Assembly (NCBI GenBank): GCA_029624815.1
Contig: JARSSH010000029.1
Location: 1 to 64,000 of the forward strand
Direction: 5' to 3'
Source of the DNA: Candidatus Competibacter sp.
Lineage (GTDB): Bacteria > Pseudomonadota > Gammaproteobacteria > Competibacterales > Competibacteraceae
Length of the DNA: 64,000 nucleotides
Numbering within the stretch: position 1 is the first letter of the stretch; each line of letters starts with the position of its first letter. Position numbers and translations under genes: made by a program. This document shows positions 1-7,885 of this stretch, in pieces. Under the pieces are notes generated by a model. That model was not told the origin of the DNA, made no database searches, and was given only the letters and a program-made list of their open reading frames with translations.

Positions 1-21
1 ACCCTGATAGCGATGTCAGGA

Positions 22-48
22 ATCCTCGCCCTTCAGGGCGGGGAGGAT
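22..48. repeat. IS200/IS605-type terminal hairpin
   Basis: An imperfect palindrome: a GCCC/GGGC stem (28-31 and 36-39) with a TTCA loop, extended by ATCCTC (22-27) pairing with GAGGAT (43-48) across a GGG bulge. Hairpins of this form sit at the ends of IS200/IS605-group elements, where the transposase recognises them as single-stranded structures. It may be the right end of another element lying mostly to the left of the window, or an outer part of the IS200 copy that follows. The sequence alone does not decide between these. Confidence 0.5.
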
Positions 49-81
49 GTCAAGACTTGTATCCTAAATACGTGGGGTAAT

Positions 82-721
82 CCCCCGGCTCTGTCGGGGT
101 GACAGTAGAAGTTTGACATTTTCTGGAGTCCATCTGAGAGACTCCGCAGCGTGAGCCGCCAAGCACACGATTGTGGAGAATCCAGATGGACGATTCCGAG
201 AGCCTAAGTCACTCCCGTTGGGAGTGCAAGTATCACGTTGTATTCATACCGAAATATCGGCGGAAAGTGTTGTATCGGCAACTCAGGAAACATCTTGGTG
301 AAGTGTTTCACCGGCTGGCGCGCCAAAAGGAGAGCCAGATCCTGGAGGGGCATTTGATGTCGGATCATGTTCACATACTGATCGCGATTCCGCCGAAATA
401 TGCGGTTTCGCAGGTGGTGGGTTTCATCAAGGGGAAAAGCGCGATCCATTTGGCACGTATCCATGGTGAACGCAAACGCAACTTTGGTGGGCGACACTTT
501 ATGGGCACGTGGGTATTTTGTCTCGACGGTTGGCCGCGATGAGGCGACGATTCGTGCCTACATTCAAAATCAAGAGCGAGAAGATCAGCGCCTGGAACAG
601 ATCAATCTGTGGCGCTGATCGGCCGCCTTTAGGCGGCTCATGAACTGATGGGCCGCGTTAGCGACCCCTTTGCCGCTTTGAGCGACTCACGAATTCAAAG
701 CCCCCGGCTCTGCCGGGGGAT
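82..721 (+). mobile_element. IS200-type insertion sequence, probably inactive
   Basis: A single Y1-transposase reading region is bracketed by related hairpins: CCCCGGC-TCT-GTCGGGG at 83-99 and CCCCCGGC-TCT-GCCGGGGG at 701-719. The matching loops and stems mark the two subterminal hairpins of one IS200-type element, which has no inverted terminal repeats. The exact ends cannot be fixed by eye. The transposase carries a frameshift, so the element is probably dead or only movable in trans. The right hairpin lies inside the 3' end of the neighbouring PIN-toxin gene on the opposite strand. Confidence 0.7.
186..618 (+). pseudogene. tnpA: IS200-family transposase (Y1_Tnp), frameshifted
   Basis: HUH-type single-strand transposase that would cut and join DNA through one catalytic tyrosine. 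The first frame runs from ATG 186 and shows the family opening (WECKYHVVFIPKYRRK) and the HUH motif HVHIL near residue 62. At about 498-505 one extra base (the A in CACTTTATGG) throws the frame. The rest of the protein, from WARGYFVSTVG to LEQINLWR, continues in the other forward frame to the TGA at 616-618. That C-terminal part contains the region after the helix with the catalytic tyrosine. Joined, the two pieces give about 143 residues, normal for IS200 TnpA. A programmed frameshift is possible, but no slippery site is evident; a simple mutation is more likely. Confidence 0.85.
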
Positions 722-1120
722 TGTTACCCGATCAATCAGTTTATCGGCCAATTCAAGATAGGCGGAAAAAGCGCTATCCAGACTGATCAACTGGGTTTGC
801 CGTTCGATGGCGGTCGCGATGATGAAGCGATCCGCAGGATCCCGATGGTGTTTGGGGAGGCTGGCGGCACGCACGGCGATAGGCCGGTCGAGCGGGATAC
901 AAATCACATCCGAACCCTGTAACGCCTGATCGAGCCAGTCCAGTAAGCTTAGCCTGAGCTGCAAGCGACCTCGCCGAGCCAGCCAGGCGACCTCCCAGCA
1001 GGTAATCGCGCTGACCGCCAATTGCTCGGCGGTTTCGATGCAATCGAGGATTCCAGACGGTAAGGGGTTCGCTTGGGGATCGACCCAGCGAACCCAGATA
1101 TGGGTGTCCAGCAGGATCAC
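695..1120 (-). CDS. PIN-domain toxin (VapC-like)
   Basis: Probable ribonuclease toxin of a VapBC-type pair. It opens with the PIN signature (ILLDTHIWVRW; first acidic residue Asp5). A Glu follows in SAITCWEVAWLARRG, and RDPADRFIIATAI carries the C-terminal acidic residues that complete the metal site. The start is GTG at 1118-1120, overlapping the TGA of the upstream antitoxin by GTGA, so the two are translationally coupled. Length is 141 codons, near the family norm. The last residues (IPRQSRGL) are read from the right-end hairpin of the adjacent IS200 element, so the native stop has been replaced. Whether this affects activity is unknown. Confidence 0.85.
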   Translation of the reverse strand: MILLDTHIWVRWVDPQANPLPSGILDCIETAEQLAVSAITCWEVAWLARRGRLQLRLSLLDWLDQALQGSDVICIPLDRPIAVRAASLPKHHRDPADRFIIATAIERQTQLISLDSAFSAYLELADKLIDRVTIPRQSRGL

Positions 1121-1362
1121 TTCAGGGCGTTCCAGTCTTCTTCAGGCACGGCAGGTGTAATCAGGTCATCGTGCATGACCACCGAATCGGCCAGCTTCGG
1201 TGATGGCTTACGACGTGGCCGATCTTCTGGCCGCCGCTTGGGGACTTCAGTCATCGCGTCGTCCAGGAGCAACAAAACCCGGAGCCGGACGCCGTCGGGC
1301 ACATGATCCGGCAGTCGCAGCATGTGCTGGTCGGCGATGGCTTCAAACTCGATGGCTTGCAT
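1117..1362 (-). CDS. Antitoxin partner of the PIN toxin
   Basis: An 81-residue protein directly upstream of the PIN toxin and overlapping it by 4 bases, the usual order for an antitoxin. The N-terminal third (MQAIEFEAIADQHMLRLPDHV) resembles the short beta-rich DNA-binding part seen in small antitoxins paired with COG3744-type PIN proteins. The C-terminal half is charged and probably disordered until it wraps the toxin. I recognise it by context and shape more than by a firm family match. It probably represses its own promoter in the 1363-1573 gap. Confidence 0.65.
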   Translation of the reverse strand: MQAIEFEAIADQHMLRLPDHVPDGVRLRVLLLLDDAMTEVPKRRPEDRPRRKPSPKLADSVVMHDDLITPAVPEEDWNALK

Positions 1363-1573
1363 GGTTAGGCTCCTTTCGCGAAGACTTCAAACAGGCGAAA
1401 AGCCAGGATCGTTCAGTGTCCGCCGCTCGCCTTGAAAACCTCCCCCAGGCGATCACTGGGGGTACCGAGAGTCTCCCGATTCGTTGAGCGTCGATTTGAT
1501 GCCTGTTGGAAAAGCGGTTGAAATTCAAACTGCTGAATCGGAAGTCGATGCATTGTGGGGTTTCGTGGGTCAC
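1363..1573. other. Intergenic region upstream of the PIN toxin-antitoxin pair
   Basis: About 210 bases without a convincing gene. It must hold the leftward promoter of the toxin-antitoxin pair and the 3' end of the DUF29 gene. I see no strong terminator or tandem operator here. Confidence 0.3.
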
Positions 1574-2014
1574 TCAATCGTTTGGCAGCCAGTCCAGTCC
1601 CAACACCTGCTCGGCTAACCAGGGACAATATTCGGGAAAACTGGACAATCCTGTTTCTTCAGCCGCCTGCGCGGTGGCATCTTCCCAGACCCCTTCCCAC
1701 CACTCTGGTTCCTGCAAATCGGCCTTCAGACTCGGCGTTTTGTGCAGACGACGGATAATGCCTTTCCGTTGATTGCGAATCGTCACTTCCCACGACGCGC
1801 CCCGGCGACCGGACTGGTGCTGCCACTTGAGCAGATGAGCCAACAGGACCGCCATCCGGCTGGCTAACTCCCGCTGTTCGCTCTTGCCCACGTCTTCAAT
1901 CTCCTCAGCCAGATGTTCTAAATCCAACTGATCAAATCGACCCACTTTCAACCACTGCGCTTGCTCGCGAGACCAAGCCACAATGTCGGTTTCATAATCA
2001 ATCTTTCCGGGCAT
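1574..2014 (-). CDS. DUF29 family protein
   Basis: A 146-residue member of the DUF29 family, recognised from the conserved run YETDIVAWSREQAQWLKVGRFDQLD, the following EEIEDVGKSEQREL, and the LLAHLLKWQHQ segment. DUF29 proteins are common in mobile-element-rich genomes and have no established function. The reading frame stays open to a GTG at 2035. ATG 2014 is preferred because a strong AAGGAGGAGG ribosome site lies just before it and would be inside the gene if the upstream GTG were used. It sits alone between two toxin-antitoxin remnants in an accessory region. Confidence 0.8.
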   Translation of the reverse strand: MPGKIDYETDIVAWSREQAQWLKVGRFDQLDLEHLAEEIEDVGKSEQRELASRMAVLLAHLLKWQHQSGRRGASWEVTIRNQRKGIIRRLHKTPSLKADLQEPEWWEGVWEDATAQAAEETGLSSFPEYCPWLAEQVLGLDWLPND

Positions 2015-2091
2015 CTCCTCCTCCTTTGAAGCCACCCGATTACCCGCAAGTCGATAAAATCCAATAAAATCAAAGATAGTTGTGATAAAAA

Positions 2092-2331
2092 TTATATTGA
2101 TTTGATTAGGAAATTTGAACTTGTGGGTAATCGGATGGGTTTGAACACGATCAAAGTCAGCAGCGGTCCCAGCACCACATCCAGGCCGGCCAGAATCCGC
2201 GGCACTTTCCAGCCGCCGTCAATCTCGAAATAGGGGGCCGGATACCAAACGAAAAACATGATTCCAAGGAAGATCAGAAAGATCGTGACGCTGGTGGCCA
2301 GATGAATAACGAAGGCGTGTAATTGGGTCAT
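2092..2331 (-). pseudogene. Truncated duplicate of the TfpZ-like pilin accessory gene
   Basis: The first 65 or so residues (MTQLHAFVIHLATSV to LTLIVFKP) closely match the start of the full-length gene at 2586-3338, in both protein and DNA. After LIVFKP the match stops and a short unrelated tail (IRLPTSSNFLIKSI) is read to the stop, so about 70% of the gene is gone. The remaining part keeps the first membrane segment and the WYPAPYFE motif. Its ATG (2329-2331) overlaps the stop of a BrnA-like remnant, which places a duplication junction exactly there. It is unlikely to work as an accessory protein. Confidence 0.75.
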
Positions 2332-2498
2332 CGGAGATCGACCGGCACGTCGGCGTCAATGCGCACCGTTAATTGTTTTTTGACCGGACGGTAGAATTGT
2401 CCGCGCCGTGCTCCCTGCCAGTCTTGCTCGGTCGTGGCCGGCAAACCGGAAAAGTCGATTTCATCGTGATTAATAGTTCCAAGGTAGTGTTAAGCACT
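2328..2498 (-). pseudogene. BrnA-like antitoxin remnant
   Basis: One minus-strand frame reads HDEIDFSGLP, then ARRGQFYRPVKKQLTVRIDADV, and stops at TGA 2328-2330. The DEIDFS...RPVK.QLT.R.DADV pattern is the core of BrnA antitoxins of the BrnTA system. In a normal BrnA, DADV is followed by a short helix (typically LAWFK); here it is cut to PVDLR and the frame ends. There is also no ATG/GTG start upstream before an in-frame TAA, and no brnT toxin next door. I read it as both ends of a brnA gene lost to the rearrangement that inserted the tfpZ copies. Confidence 0.5.
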
Positions 2499-2585
2499 AC
2501 TTGGTATTTTGGTAGGAGATTCCGCCGCCGGCAAGTCGTTGATCCGAAGCATGTCCCGATCCAAAAAATGTGGTTTTCGAGACTA

Positions 2586-3338
2586 TCAATAATCCTCCAG
2601 CCACGGGCTGATGGAGATGGAACCCACCGGCATGCCGTCCTTGGGCGACAGCGCCATGACGATGTCCTTGTTGTTGCCCTTGAGCGGTAGGTATAGGTAA
2701 TCCTCCAGTCGTCCACCTTGATTGATGACGAAAGCATCGATGGCTTGCTTGGCGTCCGCGCTCGCGGCGGCGATTTTGGACAGATCGATGCCGCGCGCGC
2801 GGAGTTGTTGCGGGTCGGGCCGGTAGGGTTCGTACAGTTCGGCCCGGAATTCCAAATCTTTCTGACCCCCTAAAACGACGCCGAACAGCAATTCCTGCCG
2901 TTGCTGGAGATCCTTGGGCGGTTTGGCTTCCGCCAGCATCGGCCCGATGCCGGCGATGCGCTTCAATTCTGGATACCGGAGTTGTTCGAAATCCACGTCC
3001 GCCGCCGGCACGGTAGTGAAGCGGTCGACCCCGAACACCACGAAGGCTGGGCGTTCCTGGTAGATGATCGTTCCGCCGTAGATCAATGCGCCCAATTGCG
3101 CCACCACGATACAGCTCATGTCGAACTTCAGGCCGGGCTTGCCGGGTTTGAACACGATCAAAGTCAGCAACGGTCCCAGAACCACATCCACGCCGGCCAG
3201 AATCCGCAGCACTTTCCAGCCGCCGTCCGTTTCGAAATACGGTGCTGGATACCAAGCAAGAAACATCACGCCCAGGAAAGCGAGAACAATGATCGCGCTT
3301 GCGGTCAAGTGGATGGCAAAAGCGCGTAATTTGGTCAT
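2586..3338 (-). CDS. TfpX/TfpZ-family type IV pilin accessory protein (isolated copy)
   Basis: A 250-residue inner-membrane protein like the accessory factors encoded beside PilA in many proteobacteria, which help surface assembly of a particular pilin. It has an N-terminal membrane segment (AFAIHLTASAIIVLAFLGVMFLAWYPAPYFE), a second and third hydrophobic stretch (ILAGVDVVLGPLLTLIVF; CIVVAQLGALIYGG), and a soluble C-terminal half ending EDYLYLPLKGNNKDIVMALSPKDG. The start is set at ATG 3338 because the truncated duplicate begins at the same place; a GTG lies 15 bases upstream. No pilin gene is adjacent: it lies directly after a MazEF-like pair, so it looks like a displaced copy. Confidence 0.75.
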   Translation of the reverse strand: MTKLRAFAIHLTASAIIVLAFLGVMFLAWYPAPYFETDGGWKVLRILAGVDVVLGPLLTLIVFKPGKPGLKFDMSCIVVAQLGALIYGGTIIYQERPAFVVFGVDRFTTVPAADVDFEQLRYPELKRIAGIGPMLAEAKPPKDLQQRQELLFGVVLGGQKDLEFRAELYEPYRPDPQQLRARGIDLSKIAAASADAKQAIDAFVINQGGRLEDYLYLPLKGNNKDIVMALSPKDGMPVGSISISPWLEDY

Positions 3339-3357
3339 TGGAGAGCAAAGCACCTGT

Positions 3358-3669
3358 TCAGAAACCCAGAGCGAATAGAAGCGCGGTTTTGACCTGCTCC
3401 ATGCGTCGGTCGTTGAGGGTGGCGATGCATGGCCCGACCTTGGCCTTGGTAACGGTTTGTACGTGATCGAGATTGATGGCGCAGGTTTTGGGCATTCCGT
3501 CTTCTGGAGTCAGGATCACTTCGCTGGGAATGTGCCGGATCGTGGAGGTGATCGGTGCGATGGTCACTTCGCCCAGCACATCCAGAATCGAGTCTCGCGT
3601 CAGGATCAGTATCGGTCGTTTTTTGTCGGGCGTCTTGAACGTGTACCAGCGAATTTCACCGCGCCGCAT
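3358..3669 (-). CDS. MazF/PemK-type mRNA interferase toxin
   Basis: A 103-residue endoribonuclease toxin. It begins RRGEIRWYTFKTPDKKRPILILTRD, the conserved N-terminal strand set of the MazF fold, followed by VTIAPITSTIRHIPSEVIL and the NLDHVQTVTKAKVG segment that carries the catalytic-site Thr. MazF proteins cut mRNA at short sequences and are neutralised by their antitoxin. Its ATG shares one base with the stop of the upstream ribbon-helix-helix gene, so the pair is translationally coupled. No disabling change is visible. Confidence 0.9.
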   Translation of the reverse strand: MRRGEIRWYTFKTPDKKRPILILTRDSILDVLGEVTIAPITSTIRHIPSEVILTPEDGMPKTCAINLDHVQTVTKAKVGPCIATLNDRRMEQVKTALLFALGF

Positions 3670-3899
3670 CAGTCGCCCCAGACTTGTTCGTCTTCGAAAT
3701 CGCTGAATTCGCCAGGGCCGACGGGCTGGCGGAGGTAACCTTCCCGGTGTTGCTGTTCCAACGCGTGCGCTTCCAGTTTCGCCAAAGCCGCGCGCAGGGC
3801 GTCGCGGGTAAAAGCCGAACGGGATTGTCGGCGCTGACCGGCGGCCCGGTCCACCGCCGTGACCAGGTCGTTTTCCAAGGTGAGCTGCACCGTCCTCAT
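3669..3899 (-). CDS. Ribbon-helix-helix antitoxin of the MazF toxin
   Basis: A 76-residue protein. The N-terminal 45 residues (MRTVQLTLENDLVTAVDRAAGQ, then SRSAFTRDALRAAL) form a CopG/MetJ-type ribbon-helix-helix DNA-binding unit. The acidic C-terminal tail (GEFSDFEDEQVWGD) is the kind of flexible segment that plugs a MazF active site. It would bind its own promoter in the AT-rich gap upstream and hold the toxin inactive. The toxin gene follows with a one-base overlap. Confidence 0.85.
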   Translation of the reverse strand: MRTVQLTLENDLVTAVDRAAGQRRQSRSAFTRDALRAALAKLEAHALEQQHREGYLRQPVGPGEFSDFEDEQVWGD

Positions 3900-4093
3900 G
3901 ATTCGATACCTATTTGGATAGCGGTAATTTTAGGGATGGTAATGCGGATATTGATAGCGATCAATTATCAGGACAGGTGACTTCTCCATCATTGGTAATG
4001 CTTCAGACGTGGATTATTGAGTTCAATAACTACTTTATATTCATTTAGTTGATGGCTATTATATCCACGTCAGGAACACCGCCGACGATATCC
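3900..4093. other. AT-rich gap between mazEF-like pair and fusion gene
   Basis: A 194-base gap, noticeably richer in A and T than the DNA around it. It should carry the leftward promoter of the antitoxin-toxin pair and the 3' untranslated end of the fusion gene that reads towards it. No hairpin with a T-tract and no small gene could be recognised. Confidence 0.3.
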
Positions 4094-7000
4094 TTATTGC
4101 TGTGCTCCAAGTTTTTGTAATAACTTAACGTTATTATCCGCAGAAAATTCAATTAATGAATTGCCTTTAGGTGTCGAATATTCAAGATATAAATTAACAT
4201 CCGTTGATTGCAACCATTGTAGTTCAGGATCAAATTTTTTCATGATTCGATCAACCTCGGAAGGAGAAAGCAAGAGGCTTTCTTCGAGCGTCTTTACGGA
4301 TACTTTATAATTTTCCGGATGAGCGCCAAGCTTTTCCCTTGCTTCAGAGTTGTTCAACGCAGCAGGCGAATTAGATGCCACGATAATGCCTTGCCCTCCT
4401 GAAAAGTAGATCCAGACATATTTGAATTCGGAACGAACAGACCCAAGAATATGCAATAGATCCATTGGGCGCATATGATGTAATTGTACCCACTGCTGTA
4501 AAACACCTTGGTTTTTGAGGCGCTTTCTAGCTAATGTATAAAATTCCTTATTATATAAGTTAGCGGCGCCCGCAAACCAGATGCTGGAAATTTCCATACT
4601 AATCAAATCATATTGGCGATCTTGAGTCAGCAGAAAGTTTCGCCCATCTGTATAATACATTTGCACGCTAGGGCTCTTTGATACTAAACCATTAATATTG
4701 AAAAAGTGTTTGTCCGCCATATCCACAATATCCTTGGAGAGTTCGGCAATATCGATGTCCCTATATCCTTCTTCATATAAGACGTGTGCTGACATTCCGG
4801 TGCCATAACCAATGACGAGAGCATCGTCGCGTCGCTCCGTATGCAGCAAAGGTATAAGTGCAAAAGAAGCTTGTGCCACCATTTCGCCTCCTTTGGCATT
4901 GTTTCCTTGAAATTTTCCATTTGTCAGCAAAGTAAGCAGACGATCTTGCCTGTCAGGCGCTTCTTGGGCGGCTACTGTGGTCAATCCTCCTTCCGCGCTT
5001 TCTGCACTGTCAATCACACGGCCCCAGTTTTGAAAATGGAAATACACGTTGCCCCCTTGAGAAAGGGCCGTGTAATCCCAATGTTTTGGGAAAAATGGTA
5101 ATAACAGTATCGCTAATCCAATAGGTGCTAGTTGTCGCCATTCCCAGCGATGCCAGAAAGCCTGATTCGACATGGATTGCCTATTTTTTGCGCTTGTCAG
5201 CCATATAAGCAATGCGAGAAAAATAGCAACACTCATGAGTCCAAGATAGACAATGCGCGATCCATAGTATGGCAATAACCAGAAAGCTGCCAGTATGACT
5301 CCAGTGATGTTACCCAACGTATTTAGTCCACTCGCTATTCCTAAACCTTTAGTCGCCTTGCTTTTACCAAGCCAGTCAGCAGCCATGCCCATTGCTCCTG
5401 GATAGCTCATGCCAATGAAAAAGGCGGGTGGCATCATGGCGATAGCACAAACGATGCCACGAATGATTTCACGCCCGGCAAATCCAATGTGAATATGATA
5501 ATATTGATAAGAAAATCCAAAGCTACCTAAATAATCCGCCAAGCCATCCCACACAAAAGCTGTCAATAAAATGGTAACCGCTACACCTGATTGAGCCCAA
5601 ATTACTACTGTGGCGCGTTCTATACGGCGGAGTAAGTACTCTCCGATCGCCGAACCAGCTCCCAATCCAAGCAAAAATGTCGCCAGCATTAGGCCAAAAG
5701 CATAGACGCTATTGCCTGCTACGACTGCCAGCATATGCATGTTCAGTACTTCCAATGCCAAGGTAACCGCACCGCCGATCGTAAGCACAGCCACGGATGC
5801 CCATCCCAATTGGTGCGAAATACTTGAGGTTTGAGCTTCCGTACTAGTCGCTTCTGGCCGCGCCGCTAAATTGCTTGCATCCAGCGCAGGTTGAGTTTTC
5901 AGTTTTTCTATCACGTACAGCGCTACCAGCAGGCTGATCAACGCCGCCATATAAGTGGCGCTATTGCGCCCCAAGGTTGGCAGCAAGACGTAGCTCCCGG
6001 CTAGCGCGCCAGTAGCCGCGCCTAGCACGTTCGCACTATATAGCGGGGCGATGGCCCGCTCGCTCGCCATGCCCATTTGCTTAAGTTTTTTGAACACGAG
6101 CGGCAGGGTGGCGCCCATCAATACGGTAGGTACGCCCAGTACTGCCACGCCGAGCGCCACGCGCAGGACTGTCAGCCAGGAAGAATCAGGCGGTTCGTTT
6201 AGCGCTATTGCCACGTACGCGTTCTGAACCCAGTGGAAAAATGACGGTGTCAGCAGAGCGTAAAATCCAATCGCAGCTTCGCAGATGGCGTAAAGCCACA
6301 AGGGGCGCGTGCTGCGCTCAGCCAATAAGCCTCCCATCCATGCACCTAGGGCCATGCCACCCATATAGGTTGCCAATACCGTATTGGAGGCGAGCGTGGT
6401 GCCGCCAAAAGTAACACCAAGCGCCTTGGCGTAAACGACCTCATACACTAATCCGGCAAACCCGGATATGAAAAAGATTCCGATCAGCCAGCCGCCAGTG
6501 GCGCGCAACTCCTGAGGTAATAAAAGACGAAATCCCCAAGCGGTCTGGGTTGCGGGCATGTTTGGGGCCACGGTCTCCTGATGCCCCAAGACGTCTTTTT
6601 CACGCCAGACCATCCGCGCATAAATAATAAACAGCACCAACGCAATCAATATACTCCAGATGGAAAATAACTGGATAAACCACAAATGGGTATAGAGCCA
6701 CTCGGTGGCCAAACGCATTAGCCCCATCCAGACAAAAAACGTGCTTCCACACAAATAAAAAATCGCCTGCTGTATCTTCGTTCGCTGTGCCCAAAGCGGC
6801 GGGGAAATTAAAAGAACCCCTAGCCATATCACGAAAGGTAGTGCCACAATTAGATCTAAAAAATAATGTTCACCAGTTGTCAAGGTGGCACATGCCGTTA
6901 TTCCAGCAAACACACACAGCGCGGCAAAAATCAGTTTATTTCGCAAGCCGGCCGATACCATGACAAGCAGTAAGGCGGCTGACAGATGCATGGATGGCAT

Positions 7001-7873
7001 GGCATTTCGAGCCACTGGTATGACTATCGATAAAGCAGTGGGAACGTGGTCTAGTGAAGGTAGATTGTATGGAAAAAGGAGTCTATTGAAAGCATAAATG
7101 GGTCCAGTGGCGGGCAGCCAAGAATAACACAACCAAGCAACTCCATAAGGAATGACTAGAATCCGCCAGACATTGAGCGGTTTTGTCTTTGATTCGCGTA
7201 TCAGAACCCCCATCACGAGTAGTTGTGCCACAGTAACCAGATTGTAAGTAGCTTCAACAGTAGCCTGCCAAATCGGCCAAGCCGTATCGTTCCATTTTGC
7301 CAACGATGTTGCCAACCCACCATAAGCAGCATCCATGTGAAAAATGTAATAATCAAATGTCGCCGGAAAAATCACATCTCCAATCTTCAGCATATTCCAT
7401 GTGGTTTCTCCAACAAGAACAACGAATAAAGAGAACCAAAAGAGATCATAAATCCATTGTGGAACAGGTTGTTTCCGGTATTTAGCGGTAACCGCGATAA
7501 AAAATATCCTAACCAGTGCAACGGCACCAAACGGAGCTAATACGACGAACAGGTTAAAATGCTGCGCACGCATTTTTCCAGGGTAGAAATAATAATAAGA
7601 GAATAGCAAAGCGAGGCCTGCACCGAGGCAAAAACAGGCAGCGCGCATGCTCAAGTTGTACTTGTTGCCGATCCAGAAGGTGAAAGATGATAAGCCCGCA
7701 TAGGCTCCGATAAATAGTGTTGTGCCAATTACGCTGGTGAAGGATGATAAAAAAGTGGTGGTCGCGTAAGCCTCCCCACGAATACCGAAAAGCATGATTT
7801 CAGAAATGATGGCAACGAATATTACCAATACAGTCCAGTTGCGCATCTGCGTATCGGGTTCTGATCGATTCAT
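4094..7873 (-). CDS. PAP2-type phosphatase fused to a membrane spermidine-synthase-like protein
   Basis: A 1259-residue polytopic protein with three parts. Residues 1-430 have many membrane segments and the PAP2 lipid-phosphatase boxes: RNAMPSMHLSA (289-299, His296) and GEHYFLD (334-340, His336 and Asp340), most like the inositolphosphotransferase (Aur1/IPC synthase) branch. Residues 455-930 look like the membrane half of fused MFS/spermidine synthases (GFAGLVYEVVYAKALGVTFGG). The C-terminal 300 residues are a spermidine-synthase Rossmann domain (VIGYGTGMSAHVLYEEGY near 1020; TDGRNFL near 1067). PAP2 enzymes hydrolyse or transfer phosphate esters of lipids; the SpeE-like part could transfer an aminopropyl or similar group. 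The gene ends 12 bases upstream of tfpZ and the pilins, so a role in pilin or envelope-lipid modification is plausible but inferred. It is more AT-rich than its neighbours, suggesting acquisition. Confidence 0.75.
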   Translation of the reverse strand: MNRSEPDTQMRNWTVLVIFVAIISEIMLFGIRGEAYATTTFLSSFTSVIGTTLFIGAYAGLSSFTFWIGNKYNLSMRAACFCLGAGLALLFSYYYFYPGKMRAQHFNLFVVLAPFGAVALVRIFFIAVTAKYRKQPVPQWIYDLFWFSLFVVLVGETTWNMLKIGDVIFPATFDYYIFHMDAAYGGLATSLAKWNDTAWPIWQATVEATYNLVTVAQLLVMGVLIRESKTKPLNVWRILVIPYGVAWLCYSWLPATGPIYAFNRLLFPYNLPSLDHVPTALSIVIPVARNAMPSMHLSAALLLVMVSAGLRNKLIFAALCVFAGITACATLTTGEHYFLDLIVALPFVIWLGVLLISPPLWAQRTKIQQAIFYLCGSTFFVWMGLMRLATEWLYTHLWFIQLFSIWSILIALVLFIIYARMVWREKDVLGHQETVAPNMPATQTAWGFRLLLPQELRATGGWLIGIFFISGFAGLVYEVVYAKALGVTFGGTTLASNTVLATYMGGMALGAWMGGLLAERSTRPLWLYAICEAAIGFYALLTPSFFHWVQNAYVAIALNEPPDSSWLTVLRVALGVAVLGVPTVLMGATLPLVFKKLKQMGMASERAIAPLYSANVLGAATGALAGSYVLLPTLGRNSATYMAALISLLVALYVIEKLKTQPALDASNLAARPEATSTEAQTSSISHQLGWASVAVLTIGGAVTLALEVLNMHMLAVVAGNSVYAFGLMLATFLLGLGAGSAIGEYLLRRIERATVVIWAQSGVAVTILLTAFVWDGLADYLGSFGFSYQYYHIHIGFAGREIIRGIVCAIAMMPPAFFIGMSYPGAMGMAADWLGKSKATKGLGIASGLNTLGNITGVILAAFWLLPYYGSRIVYLGLMSVAIFLALLIWLTSAKNRQSMSNQAFWHRWEWRQLAPIGLAILLLPFFPKHWDYTALSQGGNVYFHFQNWGRVIDSAESAEGGLTTVAAQEAPDRQDRLLTLLTNGKFQGNNAKGGEMVAQASFALIPLLHTERRDDALVIGYGTGMSAHVLYEEGYRDIDIAELSKDIVDMADKHFFNINGLVSKSPSVQMYYTDGRNFLLTQDRQYDLISMEISSIWFAGAANLYNKEFYTLARKRLKNQGVLQQWVQLHHMRPMDLLHILGSVRSEFKYVWIYFSGGQGIIVASNSPAALNNSEAREKLGAHPENYKVSVKTLEESLLLSPSEVDRIMKKFDPELQWLQSTDVNLYLEYSTPKGNSLIEFSADNNVKLLQKLGAQQ

Positions 7874-7885
7874 GTCAAGCCCTTT

